Assembly: GCA_022600195.1 (NCBI GenBank)
Contig: JAHZKX010000047.1
Span: 62,001-126,000, forward strand
Reading direction: 5' to 3'
DNA: 64,000 nt
Source of the DNA: Planctomycetota bacterium
GTDB lineage: Bacteria > Planctomycetota > Planctomycetia > Planctomycetales > Planctomycetaceae
The notes beneath the pieces were generated by a model. That model did not search any database. It was not told the origin of the DNA and saw nothing but the letters and a program-made list of their open reading frames with translations. The translations under genes were made by a program, and so were the position numbers. This document shows, piece by piece, positions 10,301 through 19,037 of the stretch (position 1 is the stretch's first letter; the number at the start of each line of letters is the position of its first letter).

Positions 10301-13300
10301 GGATTGTCTTTCTTCTCACAATGATTACAGGATTACTATTGCGAATGTTACGATTCGGTATTCGCAATAAACTCTGTGTGATGGTTGCTTTAGTCTCTTT
10401 GGTATTTTCCTGGATCTTCCCATTTGCTTTAGCTCAAATCGCAGGCAGTTGTTTCACGGGCATCTTGATTGTCATGTTAATACCCCGCCGATTTCTCTGG
10501 CAGGAAACAAAAATACTTACTGAAGATCAAAGTACAAAAGCCTATCAGAAACCAGTTTCCTCAACATATTCGGCAACTCAATATTTGATCATCACAATGC
10601 TTGGGATCTCTGCTTCCGGATACGCTCAAGATTTACCAAAGAAAGTGATATCACCCAGCGAGGAGCAATCAAGGGAAACCAGAACAGAATTAGTCCTCCT
10701 GCCTGAATCATCCGCAGCAAGGACAGAATCTATTGCCTATCTCACACCTGAATTACTTCAGGAGCTGGAGAGTATTGTAAAGGAAAATGAGCAGCCCGAA
10801 TATCTGCTATCCTCTGCGTTCTACGAAGGAGACATGCGAGATAGTCAACTACTGACTGTTAAGGCAGTTTTTCAGGTGAAAATCCCTTTAGCCAATCCTT
10901 CAGCATTGATTCACTTGCCCATCAATGGTGGGAATTTGAGCGGTCCAGATTCCTGTAAGGTCGATGGGAATGTGGTCCCTGTATTATTAGGTGCTGATAA
11001 ACAAAGTATTTTGGTGAACGTGAATAATGTAAAACCTCCAATATCAAAAAGAGATTCTCGAAAGACGGAACCAGTCGAGGCTCAAAAACCGATCTCGCCT
11101 TTTGCATTCCAGGATCACAAAATTGAACTGGTCTTGCATCCTGCTGTGAAATTCAGCGCAACCAGCGGACAGTTTGAAATCGGAATTCCTCGAATCTCGA
11201 AAAGTCATATTAGTTTACAGTTCAAAGACGCAGCATACCTTGTCGAAATTAATGAAACTGCTGGTGTATCAAAATATCAGTTGGCAGAAAAAAAACAGTT
11301 TTCCACTTTTCTGAAAGAGAATTCGATACTGAAAGTAAAATGGCAAACCAGCCAGGATTCTGAAGAGAGCCCCTTACAACTGGAAGCAGCAATTTTAACG
11401 AATGTGGAAGTCTCTCCTTCTCTGATCCACCTGGATGTCCAGGCTAGCTATAAAGTGCGTGAGGGTAAGGTCGATTATTTATTATGGAAAATTCCACCAG
11501 GCACAATACTTCGGAGCGTGAAGTCTCCGGGCATGACGGTCATACCTGCATTGAGTCCTGCAGTCAGTAACAACTACCGAGAGTTACTACTTGAATTACC
11601 AGAACCTAAGACCGGGGAATTCGTAATCAATGCCACATTTGATTTACCCGCCAATGTACCCTCGATGTCTGCCAGGATCCCTCCCCTGGATTTTAGCTCC
11701 GGGAAGGCCAATTCTAAAAATTCAGAGATGAAAGTGAATTCACATATTGTTGGAGTACGCACTGGTCCTGAATTTGAGCTTGAAATGGTGAAAACGTTGC
11801 CAGAAGGTGTGCTGTCAGTTTCATCCAAAACTCCCAGTAAGCAAATAGAAGAAAGTATTCTAAAATCTTCAGAACTGTTATTTCAGGTGAATAAACCCGC
11901 TCCGATTTTCATGGAACTTGAGTCCAAAAATCCTGAGCGAACCGCACGAATAAATCAAACTGCTATTGTAAACCAAAAGAATATCGATTGGACTTTTTCT
12001 GCGGAGATTCGAATCAGTCAGGCACCCGCATTTCGCCATACTCTGATCGTCCCGAAAGAGCTCAATATCGAATCGCTGTCAGTCAAAGAAGAGGATGTCG
12101 ATCGACTGGCACATTGGCATCGTGTGGGAAATAAAATCACCCTGTTCTTAAAAAATAAAACATCCGGCTTGCAGGATCTGACACTCAAGGGCTGGTTGCC
12201 AGTAAGAAAGTATGGTGCGATTGTTATTCCGAGTATTCAAATTGAAGAATCTGAAATTGAAGACTCTCTTTTGACGATATACAAAAAACCTCAAATCGAT
12301 GTGCAGATGACTTCGTCGCATTATCGTCGAATAGATGAAGATGCGGCTCAAACAGCACCAGCCACAGATTCGATTTCATTTGTGGGACGATTTCAGGAAA
12401 CTGATTCTATAAGTCAGCCAATCACTCTTTTCGTCAAGCTGCAGGATTTGTTGATCGCTGCCGACTCCTTGACGATAGTCGATGCGTTAGAAGATCAAAA
12501 AATTGAAGTGACGCAGACGTTACATTTTTTACTGCCTGCATCTGATATGAAGAAACTGATTTTGTTGATCCCCGCAGAGTATGCTGGCAATTATATGATC
12601 GATGGTATGCCGTATGAAGTTCAGGAAAAATCTCCCGATGGTCAGCAGAGAGTGGTGTTACTGCCGAAGACCTCTGAAACCAATGAAAAAACAGTCATCG
12701 TCAGAGTGACTCTTCCCAAGCCGGTGAATGAATTGATTGTCACTCCTGTAACGCTGGAAAATTCAAAATTGCAGAATAACTATCTCCTGCTTTCTTCCAA
12801 ACCAGAATTTGTGTTGAATGATAAAAAAAACAAGCAAACGGTACCACCAAAAAAAATACCAACTTGGATTCAGGCCAGATGTGATGCGTCACCTGATTTA
12901 GATTGCGGGCGTATATTTACTTCTACACAATTGCCCTGGAAGTTGATCTCAGCATCTCATAATAAGGGTAAGTCGATCGATGATTTGATTCCCTTTCTTG
13001 AAACGCAAATCATTTTGGGAGAACAGGGTGCGGTCAATGGAATGACTCATATCAAATTGTTCAATCAAAGCAGACACGAATTGAAATTGGAGTGGCCAGA
13101 GAAAACTAAGTTGATTGCGATTTTGATTAATGGTGAAAGTGATGCCACGCTCAAGCAGGAAATGGGAGAGTTGGCAATTCCTTTAAACGGCGGTCCCCGA
13201 TTGATGAATCTGACTGTGTTTTGGGAATCTTATCAGATAGATCATGAATATTTTGTTGAGAAAATCAGGCTGCAAATGCCACGACCGGCAAATTATGAAT

Positions 13301-14040
13301 TTGATAATCATCTCGTCAAAATCATCTCATCCGAGAGAAATCAGACATTTTTATCAAGCGATGTAACCCCCTTTCAATATTTAGCAGACAAATTGTCTGC
13401 ACAACTCAAAATTGCAGAAATTGAACTGGAACTCGGGGTGAAGATTAATGTCTCTCAATCATCGTGGGGAGAAATTGAGGATGAGTATAATCAGCTTGAA
13501 TTGATTCTTGCTGATTCTGGTAATGATGGTCAGGGGACGAGTGAAAAACTGAATCGTATGAGTAGTTTGAAACAACGTGTCTCCAAATTAAAACAATTCG
13601 TAGCAACGGACGCAGAGCTGGCTGAGCGAGAACAACCTTTTGTGAATCACTTTCAGCAGAAATTGGGACCGGATACTGTACAGAAAGTGCGATATTATTC
13701 CAGTGCAGAAAATTCAAATTCTGAACAGTCTGTGTTGACTGCCTGGGTCATTCCCAAACACTATCTTGATATTGCAGTGGCCTGTTTAAGCCTGTTGATT
13801 CTGCTGCCTGTTCTAAGCCGGTGCATTCAACCTCGATCTGCTGATTGGCTGAATGCCCACCCGATGATAGGGCTTTTGGTACTGGGATTGATCTGGATGC
13901 TCTTTTTATCGCCACAATATATCGGGGTGGGAATCATTGCGATGGCAGTCTTCATGGCGTTCAAAACGAATCAAACCATTACTCTCAGCACAACACAGGC
14001 AGCTGCAAGTTCTCCAGGAACTCAAAATATAAAAGAGTAG
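7366..14040 (+). CDS. 2224-residue envelope protein, apparently two secreted proteins fused, unknown function
   Basis: No named family recognised. An N-terminal signal peptide (about residues 1-36, ending SSEAAD) leads into a beta-rich ectodomain to about 970. A bundle of about three membrane segments follows (about 975-1045, IISWIVFLLTMITGLLL to ILIVMLIPRRFL). Near residues 1068-1090 comes a second signal-peptide-like stretch, YLIITMLGISASGYAQD. A second ectodomain runs to about 2130 (helical near 2020-2100), and a final bundle lies at about 2133-2215. Each half matches the signal, ectodomain, membrane-bundle plan of the upstream 1158-residue protein, which suggests gene fusion after duplication. 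The frame is open throughout, and the gene overlaps its upstream partner by 4 bp. It converges on the HtrA-like gene at 14129. Whether the internal signal is cleaved or acts as another membrane segment cannot be told. Confidence 0.8.
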   Translation: MSSFPGIEKKQCFAFKAACLLLSGITILALTGSSEAADKNVINLSPALKIREVVVSGSDTSQWPRGNWYPVPLKKYDLLKKTALLKKNTPPNSWIQEATYEATLEGDQLTHGRLNYLLHCSRNEPGFINLSKLNLAIHELKWGNQDAVWGLAPDQKTLLLIDHFNEPLSGAWSLKGRELPHRMEFSFQLPETVVSRVHLKIPQGMVLTTSVGYVSGPVKSDVQKYDLWQIELGGQSQFQAVIHQNQKRKKSPTQILYHQFAQVGIREDGLRLREDFQIEVLNQPVRKLEFEASTEYEIYSVTLGNDLSLPFEIKKQKDRNLISVDLIDPLIGISRPLSVRALASPSLDREISIPRLKLKQAHFLGGTVHLDISAPLETHEIQLTDLRQTGVLIQDEQGEAYDFKQYSPDARLVYRLALPDLNLSARVQSLIRMEDKVWKMKSQIHWASAAGSTYRLESMIPAGWEITQVNSLAEKSSGDLVWDVERSAKQQKLSVRLPSAVSPEAPYSLEIQARRLIPVANRAIDLYGVNPLGCDNVDQILELDASSEMVKLFDPGKEVEELVASDLPKKWNLSSSKTGTSRYFHLAPYSGFRWGALNLAKIDQTLQVIASSYIALNDDVVQENFILNCVPVSRGIKRVLVYLSEPGESVEWSMNTGSGLQLSLTSQKLPVSRHQKWQLPQTGELWELKLSAPVFKELELRGERRRPFLESVKAALIYVPQANPFRGVVRVLNSNELNLRMKTEGLFTAPGTENKPAVQRTQRNYEWEYEWPLGALTITRSSEISEGSLDQGTATVVVDTKFGHGTGEPDVHLAKVSLDLSSTFDDKFIFRFPSDVKLISTTVDERRITPIEAEGQYLVPLFDQLDSYQITIQYQTPSVPAQLKAMRKIPFPQISQRVLETDWNFTLPEGTRLIRGPVGMVLQESLPEESMARRFFGILGKKQSVNPHAETNWSAVNLFPVRFGTLETSNSDQANIISWIVFLLTMITGLLLRMLRFGIRNKLCVMVALVSLVFSWIFPFALAQIAGSCFTGILIVMLIPRRFLWQETKILTEDQSTKAYQKPVSSTYSATQYLIITMLGISASGYAQDLPKKVISPSEEQSRETRTELVLLPESSAARTESIAYLTPELLQELESIVKENEQPEYLLSSAFYEGDMRDSQLLTVKAVFQVKIPLANPSALIHLPINGGNLSGPDSCKVDGNVVPVLLGADKQSILVNVNNVKPPISKRDSRKTEPVEAQKPISPFAFQDHKIELVLHPAVKFSATSGQFEIGIPRISKSHISLQFKDAAYLVEINETAGVSKYQLAEKKQFSTFLKENSILKVKWQTSQDSEESPLQLEAAILTNVEVSPSLIHLDVQASYKVREGKVDYLLWKIPPGTILRSVKSPGMTVIPALSPAVSNNYRELLLELPEPKTGEFVINATFDLPANVPSMSARIPPLDFSSGKANSKNSEMKVNSHIVGVRTGPEFELEMVKTLPEGVLSVSSKTPSKQIEESILKSSELLFQVNKPAPIFMELESKNPERTARINQTAIVNQKNIDWTFSAEIRISQAPAFRHTLIVPKELNIESLSVKEEDVDRLAHWHRVGNKITLFLKNKTSGLQDLTLKGWLPVRKYGAIVIPSIQIEESEIEDSLLTIYKKPQIDVQMTSSHYRRIDEDAAQTAPATDSISFVGRFQETDSISQPITLFVKLQDLLIAADSLTIVDALEDQKIEVTQTLHFLLPASDMKKLILLIPAEYAGNYMIDGMPYEVQEKSPDGQQRVVLLPKTSETNEKTVIVRVTLPKPVNELIVTPVTLENSKLQNNYLLLSSKPEFVLNDKKNKQTVPPKKIPTWIQARCDASPDLDCGRIFTSTQLPWKLISASHNKGKSIDDLIPFLETQIILGEQGAVNGMTHIKLFNQSRHELKLEWPEKTKLIAILINGESDATLKQEMGELAIPLNGGPRLMNLTVFWESYQIDHEYFVEKIRLQMPRPANYEFDNHLVKIISSERNQTFLSSDVTPFQYLADKLSAQLKIAEIELELGVKINVSQSSWGEIEDEYNQLELILADSGNDGQGTSEKLNRMSSLKQRVSKLKQFVATDAELAEREQPFVNHFQQKLGPDTVQKVRYYSSAENSNSEQSVLTAWVIPKHYLDIAVACLSLLILLPVLSRCIQPRSADWLNAHPMIGLLVLGLIWMLFLSPQYIGVGIIAMAVFMAFKTNQTITLSTTQAAASSPGTQNIKE

Positions 14041-14099
14041 TGAAGACTCTGCTGAAGATCGCATCGCGTAAGAGAAATGATTCGTGCAATCAAAGACGT

Positions 14100-14128
14100 T
14101 TTGCCACAGACGATCTGCAACAGGCAAA
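14100..14128. terminator. Candidate bidirectional terminator hairpin
   Basis: TTTGCC (14100-14105) pairs with GGCAAA (14123-14128), and an inner CAGA/TCTG stem has a 3-nt loop, with an asymmetric internal bulge. It lies in the 88-bp gap between two convergent genes. There is no strong U tract on either side, so support is modest. Confidence 0.35.
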
Positions 14129-16123
14129 CTAGATCCGGTCCAGACTATCTGCCCAACGACCTATTTCTTCTAAATGTGGTTTCTCAAGATAGTCACTGGC
14201 TGGTTTTTCATTTTTAATCATTTGAAAGACGGTCGGGTAGTTCATCTTCCGCAGAGCTTCTATCTGTGGTTGTAGTAATTTATTAAATGGGTTATTCGCG
14301 TTGAGGACAAAGTAAAAACTCAAAGGAAAATCAGGGTCTGTTTCAGGAGGCTGGTCTCGAATCGAAGAGGCGGAGACAGCAACGCCGCGGAATAGTTCTC
14401 GATACTTAAAAGCCAGATGGAAAGCAAATTCACTACCGTTGGCATGGCTGATTAAAAAGATCCGTTTTGAATCAATTGCATATCGGGTTTTTATAGATTC
14501 TACGACTTCCTTGACAAACTCTGTTTCGTCCCGATTCCATCGAATGACATCTTGTGCGGAGGGCCCCACCAGGATAATTCCCCGTTGTTCACAAATACTT
14601 TTCCATTCTTTAAGAATCGTCGATTCCATTGTGTTACCAGGCGGGTGAATCCAGACCATCAAACCATACTGATGATTGGGGGAGTAGTTTTCGGGAACAT
14701 AAACCCAGAATTTCTGGTCATCGCCGGGAAGTTGATCTTTAAAATGCCCTACCTTGATTTTTTGCTGTTCATTTTTCGCAGCTGTTCTGGAGGGAAGTGC
14801 CTGGGTTGGCAGTGACGATGCAACAGAGTGTGGAGTCGATTGCAAGGTGACCTTCAGTTTCAACTGCTTTTGATCGCGTAAGATCAATAACTCAGCCGGA
14901 TCACTGGGGCGTAAGTGATTGACCATGGATGCCAGAGCTTCTGAATTGGCAACTTTTTGCTGATTGAATTCCAGGATTCGGTCATTCGATTTTAAACCAG
15001 CTTTCGCAGCGGCAGATTTAGAAAACACATACCGCACACCAACTCCTGCAACCTGAGAATTCATTGTGCGTTGAGGAAGAATGCCCAGAAATCCCGATTC
15101 AAACGGTACGAGTTTTTCCACCAGAGTGACTTGAAAAGTCTGAGGTTCACTGAAACCTTCTCTGGTGACTGTCAAGCTGGCTGACTCGCCCGCATACTTT
15201 CGCATCAGAATCTGTTTGATCTGTGAATGCATTTTGGTCGTTTGGCCATCAAACTTGATAACAGTGTCTCCCGCTTTGAGACCTGCCTCTTGTGCAGGGC
15301 TCCCATACCGCACGCGATCCAGCTTCATGTCGGTTGACAGGTCACCTTTTCCGCTCAGGGTGATTCCTAATTTGCCGGGGTGTAAATCTTTTCCGGTATT
15401 CAGTCGGGGAATAATCTTCAGCACATCATACATGGGAATCGCGAATCCAATTCCTGAGTCATACCATTCCACGCCTGCTGTTTCACCGGTTGCTCCTGGA
15501 GAGAGGGGCACGAGAATTCCCATCAGGCGACCATTGATATCCACCAGTGGGCCGCCATAATTGATCGGTGATATCTTGGCATCTGTCTGGATGGCTTTAC
15601 CCCAGATTCTCCCTAAAGCGCTGACGATCCCGACAGAAATACTCGGCTGATCAAGATCAAAAGTGCGTCCGAGTGCAATGGCCCACATTCCCACCTGAAT
15701 TTCCTTTTCGGGAACAGCCAAGGGAACCGGCAGATTTTGTGCACCAATTTTTAACAGAGTCAACATCTTCAGGTGGTCGGTAGCAACGATCTGCGCGGGG
15801 AAACGGCGGCCATCTGGCAATGTGACCAGAATCGACGAAGGCTTTCCAATAAAATTGAAGGCACTGGAAATGATCAAACCATCTCGACTGACAATCACGC
15901 CGGAGGTAGGGCCAGTACCTGTAATGAGTTTTCCCACACGATCCTGACCGCCCACAGTTTCAATTCTGACAATAGAGGGGTTCACAAACGCAGTCGCCTG
16001 TTTGAATGCGCGTTCTTCCAGCGCTTCCAGATCAGGTTTCGGATTCTGGGCTGAGAGGCCTTGAACCTGCATGCTGCAGATCAAAGCGAACAGGATCAAT
16101 GATTTTGAGATAATGTGTGGCAT
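14129..16123 (-). CDS. Inactive HtrA-like protease with two PDZ domains and an inactive esterase-like domain
   Basis: The 664-residue product has a signal peptide (1-25), a trypsin-like HtrA fold (about 35-240), PDZ1 (about 250-335), PDZ2 (about 345-430) and an alpha/beta-hydrolase, esterase-like domain (about 455-664). Aligned by eye to the intact paralogue two genes upstream, the triad is lost. The His position is Phe89 (GLIISSAFN), the Asp position is Met120 (HLKMLTLLKI), and the Ser position is Tyr189 (SPINYGGPLVD). In the hydrolase domain the nucleophile elbow GxSxG reads SHANG (559-563), with Ala561 in place of Ser. Both domains therefore look non-catalytic, and a periplasmic binding or scaffold role is inferred. 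It lies 21 bp after the next HtrA paralogue on the same strand, at the end of the presumed operon. Confidence 0.88.
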   Translation of the reverse strand: MPHIISKSLILFALICSMQVQGLSAQNPKPDLEALEERAFKQATAFVNPSIVRIETVGGQDRVGKLITGTGPTSGVIVSRDGLIISSAFNFIGKPSSILVTLPDGRRFPAQIVATDHLKMLTLLKIGAQNLPVPLAVPEKEIQVGMWAIALGRTFDLDQPSISVGIVSALGRIWGKAIQTDAKISPINYGGPLVDINGRLMGILVPLSPGATGETAGVEWYDSGIGFAIPMYDVLKIIPRLNTGKDLHPGKLGITLSGKGDLSTDMKLDRVRYGSPAQEAGLKAGDTVIKFDGQTTKMHSQIKQILMRKYAGESASLTVTREGFSEPQTFQVTLVEKLVPFESGFLGILPQRTMNSQVAGVGVRYVFSKSAAAKAGLKSNDRILEFNQQKVANSEALASMVNHLRPSDPAELLILRDQKQLKLKVTLQSTPHSVASSLPTQALPSRTAAKNEQQKIKVGHFKDQLPGDDQKFWVYVPENYSPNHQYGLMVWIHPPGNTMESTILKEWKSICEQRGIILVGPSAQDVIRWNRDETEFVKEVVESIKTRYAIDSKRIFLISHANGSEFAFHLAFKYRELFRGVAVSASSIRDQPPETDPDFPLSFYFVLNANNPFNKLLQPQIEALRKMNYPTVFQMIKNEKPASDYLEKPHLEEIGRWADSLDRI

Positions 16124-16144
16124 ATTTCTTCGATTGGTAATCAG

Positions 16145-17200
16145 TTATTTGTTTTCGGGTGGTACCTGTAGTTCGAGTGAGATCAATTGATTGTCACGTC
16201 GAACTACCAGACGAAGTTGATCACCGGATTCCAGCTTTCCCAGCTCCGACTTTAATGTTTTACATGATTTAATGAGCTCATCATTCACGAAAACAACCAG
16301 ATCGTCGGGGCGGAGACCTGCTTTGGCTACTAATGAACCGGGAAGCACACTGTCGATGAAAGCCGGTGTTCGGTAGAGGACATCCGGCACCATGACCAGA
16401 CCGAAATCGACGGGGCGGTATCGCTCTGGTGTCTCTGTTTCTGGTTTCTTCTGATTTTCACTGGACTCATATTTTCCGGTAATGATCTGCTCAATACTTT
16501 TACTTAAAACATCAATGGGCAAGGAGTAGTTAACCCATGTGTTGGTTTTTGCATTGCGAACCTGTTTGCCGATCATGCCCAGGAGTTTTCCGTCGTAAGT
16601 TAAAATTGCACCTCCGGCGGCACCCGGGTTATTGGTTATGGCATCCACAACATAAACGTCACCCGTATAAGAAAGTTCGAATGCTCCTCGTCTGCGCGGT
16701 AATTCTGTGCGTGCTTCAATCACCCCATGCAGGACAGACACCGGTTCATCTCCGGTCGCTACACGAAACATATTACTGAAGCCCAAAATTCGTGTTCCCG
16801 CACCTGCAATGGCTTTATTTTGATAATCAAAGTAGGGGAGTTTGAGTTCGTGTTCTGATTTCAGCTTGATGATAGCCAGATCCAGATGTGGTTCAGCTCC
16901 GAGGACTTCTGCTTCAAAGCGGCGTCCATCATGCAGTACGACAGACAGCCGATCGGTATCAAGCACTGGACTCCAGATAGTGGCAATATGACCCTGCGGT
17001 GATACGAGGAAACCGGTACTGTATCCATAGAGATTTTTTACACCACCTGCTCCAAAGATCTTTACCAGTCGAGGCAAGGCGTGTTGAATCGTTGCTTGTG
17101 AGGAGGCCTGTGCCGAGACCGGAACTGTCAGGGCAGAAGTAATCAGGCACAAACAAACGAATGCAGATTTCACGGTATTTTCTTTCATCACAAACGACAC
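16145..17200 (-). CDS. Inactive HtrA-like protease with one PDZ domain
   Basis: The 351-residue product has a signal peptide (about 1-30), a trypsin-like HtrA domain (about 38-240) and a C-terminal PDZ domain (about 262-348, SLVAKAGLRPDDLVVFVND). Compared with the intact paralogue upstream, the catalytic His position is Ser78 (HIATIWSPVL) and the catalytic Ser is Ala195 (NPGAAGGAIL), while the Asp is kept (Asp107, HLDLAIIKL). It should fold but not cleave. The first codon is GTG at 17200, sharing one base with the TAG stop of the upstream htrA-like gene (TAGTG), which suggests translational coupling. An ATG at 17188 is an alternative start. Inference: it forms a complex with, or regulates, the active HtrA encoded immediately upstream. 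Confidence 0.88.
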   Translation of the reverse strand: MSFVMKENTVKSAFVCLCLITSALTVPVSAQASSQATIQHALPRLVKIFGAGGVKNLYGYSTGFLVSPQGHIATIWSPVLDTDRLSVVLHDGRRFEAEVLGAEPHLDLAIIKLKSEHELKLPYFDYQNKAIAGAGTRILGFSNMFRVATGDEPVSVLHGVIEARTELPRRRGAFELSYTGDVYVVDAITNNPGAAGGAILTYDGKLLGMIGKQVRNAKTNTWVNYSLPIDVLSKSIEQIITGKYESSENQKKPETETPERYRPVDFGLVMVPDVLYRTPAFIDSVLPGSLVAKAGLRPDDLVVFVNDELIKSCKTLKSELGKLESGDQLRLVVRRDNQLISLELQVPPENK

Positions 17201-18957
17201 TATTTTTTTGAGTTTTCTAAAGTCTCTAATTTTACCTGTTCAATTTTTAATTTCATCACTGGTCTGTCACCGTACTGAACGTTGATTTCACTTGGGAATT
17301 TTTGCCCTTTGAGCGTTTGGAATTGTTCAAAACGGATGGCACAGACTTCGGAATTTTCTGTGAGGTAAAAATCGAAACCCTTCAGAGAGAGGTCTGACTT
17401 ATTGAAGTACCATCGGGAAATCGCTCCAGTTTGTATGGCAACCAGAACATCAACCAGCTCATTTTTTCCATCCAGGTGTTCGCTTCCCAGATAATAAAAG
17501 TCAGTAAAGCGTGCCGTTTGGCCGGAAAACAGTAACCGAAAGTGATGAAATGCTGCTAATAATCCACCCGTTCCCGGCGGTTCATCCAAGAGCATTCCCG
17601 ACTCAAGAGATTGCAGATAGACATCATTGCCGAGCTCGAACCCAATCCCTTTATCAGCTAATGTCAGTGTGAATTCATCACCATCAATTTGCTTTCCTGT
17701 AAGTGACCAGTTTCCTTTACGATCGGAAAAATTGCTGGAGTCATTTAAAGCCTGCAGTAACCGATCTTGTTGCCTTTGATTAAAATAATAATTGGCAAAC
17801 CCGGTTTTAGAGATATAGAGATGTTTATATTTTTCCGGTGGAGGAGTCGCCGCCTGCTTGGCGTGTGGATGCGGCATCGGTGATGGTTTTTTATCACCCG
17901 GCTTAGAAGGTTTCTCCGGGATGATTTTTTTCTGTCCGGCCTGTTTTTGCAATTCCGATGCGCTGTGTAATGCCTGCAGGCGAACATAAATGGTTGTTTT
18001 CTTTTCATCTCGTCGATAGACAAGCGGCAACGTCCAGCCGGCAGGATAAATTCCCAGAATATTTTTGAATTGATTTACACTACGGATAGGGCGGCCTGCA
18101 AAAGAGACGATCTCATCTCCCAGTCGCAAACCTTTACGAAACGCGTCTGATTCTTCCAGAATTTCCGTAACATCAATCTTGGAATCAAAATCAGTTGAAA
18201 CGGTCGCACCTAAAGCAGCATGATCTACGATGCGTCCGCTTTTTAAATGATCCCAGAAGTGTTTGATCTGGTTGATCGAAATTGCATAGCCCGCTCCGGA
18301 ATTGACACGTCCTCGTTTTTCGAATGAGCCCCGCCCATTGATGCCGATCAGTTCGCCCTGATCATTAAAAAGAGGTCCCCCCGAATTTCCGGGATTGATC
18401 GAAGAGTCAACCTGAATGCAGTCCGTGTATTCCAGAAATGTTCCTGCGGGATATTGATAGCGGTGGACCCCGCTGACAATTCCATAGGTAATCGTTGGCT
18501 GAAAATCGGTGGCTAATAAAAAGGGATTGCCCATGGCATAGGCCCAGTCACCCACTTTGACAGTATCACTGTTTCCGAGGCGGGCTACGGGAAAATCCGT
18601 TCGCCCCAGTAGTTTTATCAAAGCAATATCGCCTGTCGGATCGACGCTGACAATCACCGCATCGTAGAGCTTACCGTCATTCAGGCCACACTTCATGAAA
18701 TTACCGGATGGAGAAGCGACATGGAAGTTCGTCAGTGCAAATCCATCTGATGTGACTAACACACCCGAGCCACCGCCTTTGCCTGCTGCCCCAAAAATGG
18801 CGACGACCGACGGAGAGACTGCTTTAATCACATCCACTCGTTGTTTTTGTGCTGCCAGGACTGCAGGATCTACTGCTGCCTGCGCAAAGGCGGGTAGCAG
18901 AAGCAGCATGAGTATGCTGGTGAAACATCGATCACAGAAGAAAGTTCTCTGCATCAA
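17200..18957 (-). CDS. HtrA/DegP-type serine protease with PDZ domain, catalytic triad intact
   Basis: HtrA proteases are periplasmic quality-control enzymes. The 585-residue product has a signal peptide (about 1-27) and a protease domain with His79 (ALTNFHVA), Asp110 (PTGDIALIKL) and Ser192 (NPGNSGGPL). A PDZ domain follows (about 245-325, FRKGLRLGDEIVSF), then a Pro/Lys-rich linker (about 340-375) and a C-terminal domain of about 200 residues (about 378-585) that I do not recognise. The annotated start at 18957 is TTG directly followed by ATG at 18954. AAGG lies 7 bases before the ATG, which is the likelier start. It is the only one of three consecutive HtrA-like genes with a full triad. 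Downstream, its stop overlaps the next paralogue's start by 1 bp. Upstream, 80 bp separate it from the NPCBM gene. Confidence 0.92.
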   Translation of the reverse strand: MMQRTFFCDRCFTSILMLLLLPAFAQAAVDPAVLAAQKQRVDVIKAVSPSVVAIFGAAGKGGGSGVLVTSDGFALTNFHVASPSGNFMKCGLNDGKLYDAVIVSVDPTGDIALIKLLGRTDFPVARLGNSDTVKVGDWAYAMGNPFLLATDFQPTITYGIVSGVHRYQYPAGTFLEYTDCIQVDSSINPGNSGGPLFNDQGELIGINGRGSFEKRGRVNSGAGYAISINQIKHFWDHLKSGRIVDHAALGATVSTDFDSKIDVTEILEESDAFRKGLRLGDEIVSFAGRPIRSVNQFKNILGIYPAGWTLPLVYRRDEKKTTIYVRLQALHSASELQKQAGQKKIIPEKPSKPGDKKPSPMPHPHAKQAATPPPEKYKHLYISKTGFANYYFNQRQQDRLLQALNDSSNFSDRKGNWSLTGKQIDGDEFTLTLADKGIGFELGNDVYLQSLESGMLLDEPPGTGGLLAAFHHFRLLFSGQTARFTDFYYLGSEHLDGKNELVDVLVAIQTGAISRWYFNKSDLSLKGFDFYLTENSEVCAIRFEQFQTLKGQKFPSEINVQYGDRPVMKLKIEQVKLETLENSKK

Positions 18958-19037
18958 ATTACCTTTATCATTCCAGAAGGGAACAGGCTCTGATCAATTC
19001 ACAAGAATGACAGACAGGCCTGATGCCGCGACACAGA

